Below, one piece after another: positions 10,408-14,621 of a stretch of DNA of 14,621 nucleotides (positions are counted from its first letter, which is position 1; each line of letters opens with the position of its first letter). Source of the DNA: Pirellulales bacterium (GTDB taxonomy: Bacteria > Planctomycetota > Planctomycetia > Pirellulales > JAICIG01); NCBI GenBank assembly GCA_025924495.1, contig JAICIG010000182.1, forward strand, positions 1 to 14,621, read 5' to 3'. The position numbers were made by a program, and so were the translations under genes. The notes under the pieces were generated by a model. It did no database searches and was not told where the DNA came from. It saw nothing but the letters and a program-made list of their open reading frames with translations.

Positions 10408-12483
10408 ATGGCCATGGCTCGCGACCTGAAATCCATCCGCAACATTGGCATCATCGCTCATATCGATGCCGGCAAAACCACCGTGACGGAGCGCATGCTC
10501 TACTATTCCGGCGCTACGCATCGGATGGGAGAGGTCGATAAGGGTACGACCGAAACCGATTACGATCCTGAAGAGCAGCAGCGCGGCATTACCATCTACT
10601 CGGCCAGCGTGACCTTCAATTGGAAGGACTTCACGGTCAACTTGATTGACACGCCGGGCCACGTCGATTTCACCGCAGAGGTGGAGCGCAGCCTGCGCGT
10701 GCTGGATGGCGGAGTGGTGGTATTCAGCGCTCGCGAGGGCGTTGAAGCACAAAGCGAAACGGTCTGGCGTCAGGCCAACAAGTACCAGGTGCCGCGGATC
10801 GCGTTCATTAACAAGATGGATCGCGAGGGCGCCGATTTTTACGCTGTGCTGGACGAAATTCGCGATCGGCTCGAAGCTAATCCGGTGGCCGTGCAACTGC
10901 CCGTGGGCGTCGGTCCGCCGCACATGCCCGGCGCGTTTCGTGGTGTGATCGACCTGGTTGGCATGAAGCTGCTCACATTCAAACCCGAGAGCTTGGGCGC
11001 CGAAGTCGTCGAAAACCCGCTGCCGGACGATCTGGCCGACGAAGCCAAGCTCTGGCGCGACCAGATGCTGGAGAAACTCTACGATTACAGCAATGAGCTG
11101 ATGGAATTAGCGCTGGCAGAATCGCCGGTGCCCGAAGACCTGGTCCGCCGCGTGCTGCGCGAAGCGACGCTTCATCGGCTGATCGTTCCCGTGCTCTGTG
11201 GTTCGGCGCTGGATCATATTGGCGTGCAACCGCTGCTTGACGCGGTGGGCTATTATCTGCCCAGCCCTGCCGACAGGCCGCCAGTGGAAGGCAGCGATCC
11301 GGAGCATCCTGACAAGAAGATCACGCGCAAAGCGGAACCCAGCGAACCGTTCTGCGGGCTAGTATTCAAGATTCAGGCCGAGCGTCATGGCGACCTGCAC
11401 TACGTGCGGGTTTATTCCGGCACGTTGAATGCCAATACCCGAGCTTACAACCCCGGCAAGGACAAAAAGGAAAACGTCAGTCAGCTCTGGCACGTGCAGG
11501 CCAGCCGCAAGGAGCAGATCGAGCGCGTCGAGGCGGGTGATATCGTCGGCATCATCGGTCTGCGGAATTCGATCACCGGCGATACGCTTTGCGACGCCAA
11601 ACAGCCGATCTTGTTGGAATCGATCCAATTCCCAGAGACGGTGATCTCGATGGCCATCGAGCCGGAAAGCTCGGCCGAGCGAAAAAAACTGGCCGAAGCG
11701 CTGGACATGCTCAAACGCCAGGATCCGACGTTCCGCGCAATGACCAGCGAGGAAACGGGCCAGACGCTGATTAGCGGCATGGGCGAACTGCACTTGGAGG
11801 TTATCAAGCATCGCTTGCTGCGAGATTTCCGCCTCAATGTTCGCGTGCATAAACCTCGCGTCAGCTATCGCGAATCGGTCAAGGCGGCAGCGACGGTCGT
11901 CGGCGAATGCAATCAGCAGACCGCCGGGCAAACGCTGTTCGCGCGCGTGAAGATACGGCTCGAGCCGTACGATGCCGGCGACAAGCCGGTGGCCGTAATT
12001 CCAGGCGCAACCGAGGGGATTCCGCCGGTATTCTTGCAGCCCGTGCTCGATGCCTTGAGCGAAGAGTCGCATGGCGGCGGCTCGCTCGGTTTTCCGCTGC
12101 TCAAGGCCAAAGTCACCGTGTTGGGCGGCGAAGCACGCGAAGATTCGAACGAGATTGCCTTTCGCCGGGCTGCGGCCGATGCCTTTCGTAAGGCATTGCA
12201 GCAAGCGGGCATCGTATTGCTTGAACCGATCATGAAGTTGGACATTGCCACGCCTGAGGAGCACTTAGGCGACATCGTGAGCGACCTGCAGCAGCGTCGG
12301 GCGATCATTACCGAGACCCAGGCACGCGGCCGCCATACCGTCATCAAGGCCGAGGCGCCGCTAGCGAATCTGTTCGGCTATTCCAGCGCGATTCGGAGTC
12401 TGAGCCAAGGACGGGCCAGCTGTTCCATGGAGCCGACGGCTTACGGCCCCGCGCCGCAAGAAGTGCTGGACGCATTTCTCTGA
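10408..12483 (+). CDS. fusA: Elongation factor G, resembling the EF-G2 (spdEFG2/mtEFG2) type
   Basis: Translation GTPase of 691 residues (E. coli EF-G 704). G motifs: AHIDAGKT at 17-24, RGIT at 59-62, DTPGH at 81-85, NKMD at 135-138, GSA at 265-267. Domains II to V follow, with GQTLISGMGELHLEV in domain III and LEPIMKLDI and RSLSQGRAS in IV and V. The G-domain segment GEVDKGTTETD...VTFNW...VNLIDTPGHVDF and the domain V segment DLQQRRAIITETQ look closer to mitochondrial EF-G2 than to E. coli EF-G. The domain IV tip reads LGGEAREDSNEIAF from residue 572, where E. coli has FGSYHDVDSSELAF, so the tip His is Ala576. It may act mainly in ribosome recycling rather than translocation. No Shine-Dalgarno is seen; ATG 10414 is an equally possible start. 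A terminator separates it from rpsG. Confidence 0.95.
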   Translation: MAMARDLKSIRNIGIIAHIDAGKTTVTERMLYYSGATHRMGEVDKGTTETDYDPEEQQRGITIYSASVTFNWKDFTVNLIDTPGHVDFTAEVERSLRVLDGGVVVFSAREGVEAQSETVWRQANKYQVPRIAFINKMDREGADFYAVLDEIRDRLEANPVAVQLPVGVGPPHMPGAFRGVIDLVGMKLLTFKPESLGAEVVENPLPDDLADEAKLWRDQMLEKLYDYSNELMELALAESPVPEDLVRRVLREATLHRLIVPVLCGSALDHIGVQPLLDAVGYYLPSPADRPPVEGSDPEHPDKKITRKAEPSEPFCGLVFKIQAERHGDLHYVRVYSGTLNANTRAYNPGKDKKENVSQLWHVQASRKEQIERVEAGDIVGIIGLRNSITGDTLCDAKQPILLESIQFPETVISMAIEPESSAERKKLAEALDMLKRQDPTFRAMTSEETGQTLISGMGELHLEVIKHRLLRDFRLNVRVHKPRVSYRESVKAAATVVGECNQQTAGQTLFARVKIRLEPYDAGDKPVAVIPGATEGIPPVFLQPVLDALSEESHGGGSLGFPLLKAKVTVLGGEAREDSNEIAFRRAAADAFRKALQQAGIVLLEPIMKLDIATPEEHLGDIVSDLQQRRAIITETQARGRHTVIKAEAPLANLFGYSSAIRSLSQGRASCSMEPTAYGPAPQEVLDAFL

Positions 12484-12616
12484 ACCGAGACCGCCAGGCG
12501 ATATTCGGCGGGCGACGCTATCTAACGAACTGATGAAGTAGGCGGACGGCCGAGTCTGTGAGATCTCAGTTTGGCGCGCGCTAGAATGTCCACATTTTCA
12601 ATAGATTAAAAATGCC

Positions 12617-12656
12617 TAGAAAATCCATTTCTATACTCTCATTTCCCGGATAGAAT
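12617..12656 (+). promoter_or_regulatory. Candidate promoter/operator region of the DUF1559 gene
   Basis: The inverted repeat TAGAAA (12617-12622) / TTTCTA (12628-12633) overlaps the -10-like TATACT at 12632-12637, and TAGAAT follows at 12651-12656. -35 matches are weak (at best 3 of 6), so the exact start of transcription cannot be placed. Confidence 0.3.
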
Positions 12657-12668
12657 CGCGTCGAAGCT

Positions 12669-12701
12669 GGAACTTGCGCCAATGCGGATTGGCCAAGTTC
12701 C
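12669..12701 (+). promoter_or_regulatory. Long stable hairpin upstream of the DUF1559 gene
   Basis: GGAACTTG (12669-12676) pairs with CAAGTTCC (12694-12701), and, after a single bulged C, GCCAAT (12678-12683) pairs with ATTGGC (12688-12693), around the loop GCGG: 14 bp. Three further outer pairs, one a T-G wobble, extend it (12666-12668 with 12702-12704). TTTTT comes only at 12718-12722, so a terminator role is possible but not typical. Two smaller hairpins follow. Confidence 0.55.
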
Positions 12702-12918
12702 GGCGGCAGCATTTCTGTTTTTCGTTCTCGACCGGCGTTCGCTGGGGAGTCATTTGGTGGCTGCGTTGAGTCTTGCACTGCGGCAAGATGGTCCGCCAGC
12801 GAGGTGGCGCTCGGCGGTGGTATCAGCCTGCCTCTCGCCTGCTGGTTTGGCCGGCAATTGCAGGGCGTTCCGATCGTTTTTTCGAGTTTTCCTAATTGCG
12901 GTCATTTTCTCTTACCGG

Positions 12919-12924
12919 TAGGAG
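12919..12924 (+). promoter_or_regulatory. Ribosome binding site of the DUF1559 gene
   Basis: TAGGAG ends 8 bases before the ATG at 12933. It decides against the longer in-frame reading from 12804, whose extra 43 residues precede the prepilin motif. Confidence 0.85.
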
Positions 12925-12932
12925 TTTTGCAC

Positions 12933-13988
12933 ATGGTCTCCGCTGCTCATCGCCGCCTGCGCGCGTCGCATGGATTCACGCTGGTTGAGCTCTTGGTGGT
13001 AATTGCGATCATCGGCATTTTGATCGCACTGCTGTTGCCCGCCGTCCAAGCGGCGCGTGAGGCGGCGAGGCGATCTCAATGCTCGAACAACATGAAGCAG
13101 ATCGGTCTTGCTGCGCAGAATTATCTCGATACCCATCGAGTGTTTCCGCCGGCTGGAATGAACTATGGCGCCCTCGCCGCCACTCCAACCGTTGTGCCTA
13201 ATAACATTATGAACACGAGCGGATTTGTGCTCATGCTCCCGTTTCTCGAGCAGCAGCCTCTTTTCGGCCGCTTCAATTCGAATGCTTCCGCTTCTGATTG
13301 TATTTATCAGGGGAAAGTATCCGCCCCTATCGCTGGGTCGCCGGTCGGCGGAAACGACGCCGTGGCGTCAACACAGCTTCCAGCGTTCTTGTGTCCCAGC
13401 GACGACGGTGCAAGGACAATGGCAACGGGCGCGGCCTATGGCATTACAACTAGTTCAACCTTGCTCGGCGCCAGGACCTGCTATGAATTCAGCACGAAGC
13501 CAGCGTACGAAATCAATGGTTATGACTGGAAGACGTGGTACGCCAACAACAATTACATGAATCGCCGGGCGCTGTTCGGGCAAAACAGCAATAGCACTCT
13601 GGCGCTTGCCAAAGACGGCAGCAGCAATACCGCTGCCTTTATCGAGACCACCTTAACGGTGCTCAATGGCAATGGAAACGCCTGGGCGTATCGGGCGTGG
13701 GTGATGTATGGCGTCACCTTGTATTGTAACTGGGCCAATTTTCCCGTTTCTTCCACGCCGTTGTGTGGAGGTCCCGTCAATTGTTGGACATATTACACGG
13801 GCCCCCCCACCTATCCCATCCAGGTCGGCCGACTTGCTTCCTGGGGAATGGCGGGCAGTTTGCATGGCACGGGATGCAACGTCACTATGGCCGACGGTTC
13901 CGTCCGCTTCGTCTCCGAAACAACGAACCTGGCAATATTAGGTGCGCTGTGCAACATGGCGGACGGGGTGCAGGTGGGTAACTTTTGA
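12933..13988 (+). CDS. DUF1559 domain protein with prepilin-type N-terminus
   Basis: 351 residues. The N-terminus is a type IV prepilin-like signal: short basic leader, cleavage expected between Gly14 and Phe15 (HG|FTLVE), Glu19 at mature position +5, then a hydrophobic helix to about residue 38. The juxtamembrane segment [26 protein letters not shown] (41-62) with Cys50 and the following FPPAG are typical of DUF1559. The C-terminal H-X9-DG motif is present: His311, Asp321, Gly322, followed by SVRFV. Such proteins occur in large numbers in planctomycete genomes and are thought to be exported, pseudopilin-like envelope or surface proteins; their substrate and partners are not known. The gene has its own long leader and is followed after 60 bases by a small lipoprotein gene. 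Base composition is less GC-rich than in the ribosomal genes upstream. Confidence 0.93.
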   Translation: MVSAAHRRLRASHGFTLVELLVVIAIIGILIALLLPAVQAAREAARRSQCSNNMKQIGLAAQNYLDTHRVFPPAGMNYGALAATPTVVPNNIMNTSGFVLMLPFLEQQPLFGRFNSNASASDCIYQGKVSAPIAGSPVGGNDAVASTQLPAFLCPSDDGARTMATGAAYGITTSSTLLGARTCYEFSTKPAYEINGYDWKTWYANNNYMNRRALFGQNSNSTLALAKDGSSNTAAFIETTLTVLNGNGNAWAYRAWVMYGVTLYCNWANFPVSSTPLCGGPVNCWTYYTGPPTYPIQVGRLASWGMAGSLHGTGCNVTMADGSVRFVSETTNLAILGALCNMADGVQVGNF

Positions 13989-14048
13989 CGCCCTGCGGCG
14001 AGTACACGAACGGGTATTTGCTTCTCTGGGCCGGAGATTGTGAGAAAG

Positions 14049-14483
14049 ATGAGAGAGCGGTCATTGGCGGTCTTGGTTTGCCTGGCGCTGTGCGGTTGTA
14101 GCAGGTCGGCAAGTGCGCCTAAATTGGAGGCGCTGCCAATCAAGGGCAAGGTAACGCTCGACGGTCAACCGCTGCCAGGCGCGACCGTCCTGTTCATGAC
14201 CGTTAACCCGCCTGCGGCGTTTCCTGGCACGACGAAGGACGACGGAACGTTTGCGCTGCAAGGTGTCGCAGGGAGAGATGCAAAGTGTGAAGGAGAATGC
14301 AAGGTGACAATCAGCCGGATGGTCAAGCCAGATGGCTCCCCGTTGGCCCCGGGGGAGACCCCTGCGAACACAGGCGCCATCGAACAGATTCCGCCCCAGT
14401 ACTCCCAATTCGACCAGACCGTGCTCACAAAGACGGTCGGGCCCCAAGGCGGCGATTTTGAATTCAACTTGACCAGCAAGTAA
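14049..14483 (+). CDS. Small lipoprotein with carboxypeptidase-regulatory-like (transthyretin-type) domain
   Basis: 144 residues from ATG 14049; a GTG at 14040 in the same frame would add three. The N-terminus is a lipoprotein signal: MRER, hydrophobic SLAVLVCLAL, then CGC with Cys17 as the expected lipidated residue. The lipobox has Cys at -2, which is unusual. The mature part carries the repeat seen in carboxypeptidase-regulatory-like domains: IKGKVTLDGQPLPGATVLF, a TTKDDGTFAL turn, and CKVTISRM. It ends after a Pro/Gln-rich stretch (EQIPPQYSQFDQT) and FEFNLTSK. Genes of this kind commonly follow DUF1559 genes in planctomycetes, suggesting a joint envelope role, but the function is unknown. 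The Shine-Dalgarno (GGAG, 14033-14036) is 12 bases from the ATG and only 3 from the GTG, so the start is uncertain. Confidence 0.85.
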   Translation: MRERSLAVLVCLALCGCSRSASAPKLEALPIKGKVTLDGQPLPGATVLFMTVNPPAAFPGTTKDDGTFALQGVAGRDAKCEGECKVTISRMVKPDGSPLAPGETPANTGAIEQIPPQYSQFDQTVLTKTVGPQGGDFEFNLTSK

Positions 14484-14519
14484 TCTATCGGTTGCCGATT
14501 TTGAAGTGCAAAGAGCCGC

Positions 14520-14621
14520 GGGGGGGGGGGGGGGGGGGGCCCCCCCCCCGCCAAGGCGGGGGGACGCGCACAAACACCCCCAGACCTCCCGGCCCGCCCG
14601 CCGAGGGGGCCCCGCCCGAGC
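14520..14621. other. Poly-G / poly-C end region, probable sequencing artefact
   Basis: 20 G in a row (14520-14539) are directly followed by 10 C (14540-14549), then by sequence made almost only of G and C up to the window end. Nothing upstream resembles it. It looks like a homopolymer or dark-cycle read artefact at a contig end; no feature is called in it. Confidence 0.8.

Larger units (their letters stand above)
12484..12932 (+). other. Non-coding stretch between the EF-G gene and the DUF1559 gene
   Basis: 449 bases with no supported gene. The first ~100 bases show no terminator, and hold a 10-base palindrome TGAGATCTCA (12559-12568). An AT-rich island follows at about 12587-12656, unlike the GC-rich surroundings, with -10-like hexamers TATACT (12632-12637) and TAGAAT (12651-12656) but no good -35. 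Three hairpins come next (12669-12701, 12771-12788, 12793-12817). Then there is a T-rich stretch, and the stretch ends with the Shine-Dalgarno of the DUF1559 gene. The arrangement suggests promoter plus long structured leader. Confidence 0.6.

Noticed and set aside
12682..12921. 79-codon open frame in the leader of the DUF1559 gene
   Set aside because: Its ATG lies in the stem of the long hairpin without a Shine-Dalgarno, and the product has no recognisable family; a leader peptide cannot be fully excluded.
12804..12932. N-terminal extension of the DUF1559 protein
   Set aside because: It would place 43 extra residues before a prepilin leader, and TAGGAG 8 bases before the ATG at 12933 supports the shorter form.

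Overview
The window is a GC-rich, all-plus-strand stretch of a bacterial chromosome and almost certainly comes from a planctomycete, probably close to the Pirellulales. The pointers are a DUF1559 pseudopilin-like protein (prepilin N-terminus plus C-terminal H-X9-DG motif) followed by a small lipoprotein with a carboxypeptidase-regulatory-like repeat, a pairing typical of that phylum, and an EF-G that resembles the spd/mitochondrial EF-G2 group. Genus and species cannot be read from the sequence.

Layout: positions 2-181 hold the 3' end of rplJ (L10). Then follow rplL (331-744), rpoB (1017-4739), rpoC (GTG start, 4828-9171), rpsL (9329-9697), rpsG (9801-10271) and an EF-G gene (10408-12483). 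The E. coli 'beta operon' (rplJL-rpoBC) and 'str operon' (rpsL-rpsG-fusA) are therefore joined head to tail. A very strong intrinsic terminator at 10290-10322 separates rpsG from the EF-G gene, so the EF-G gene probably has its own transcription. A 449-base non-coding stretch (12484-12932) with an AT-rich island and several stable hairpins precedes the DUF1559 gene (12933-13988) and the lipoprotein gene (14049-14483). The last ~100 bases are a run of 20 G, a run of 10 C and G/C-only sequence that looks like an end-of-contig artefact.

The first part works as one expression unit: stalk proteins L10/L7/L12 recruit translation GTPases to the ribosome, beta and beta' form the RNA polymerase core, and S12/S7 belong to the decoding and head parts of the 30S subunit. 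Spacers of 88-272 bases between these genes contain dyads that could attenuate, process or autoregulate the messenger. The DUF1559/lipoprotein pair is an unrelated cell-envelope unit.

I found no mobile element, CRISPR array, tRNA, rRNA or clearly new multi-gene system. The more interesting points are Arg88 in S12 (the position of a classical streptomycin-resistance substitution), a double valine in the RpoB rifampicin pocket, an EF-G whose domain IV tip lacks the usual histidine, the terminator before that EF-G gene, and structured spacers before rpoB, rpsL, rpsG and the DUF1559 gene.
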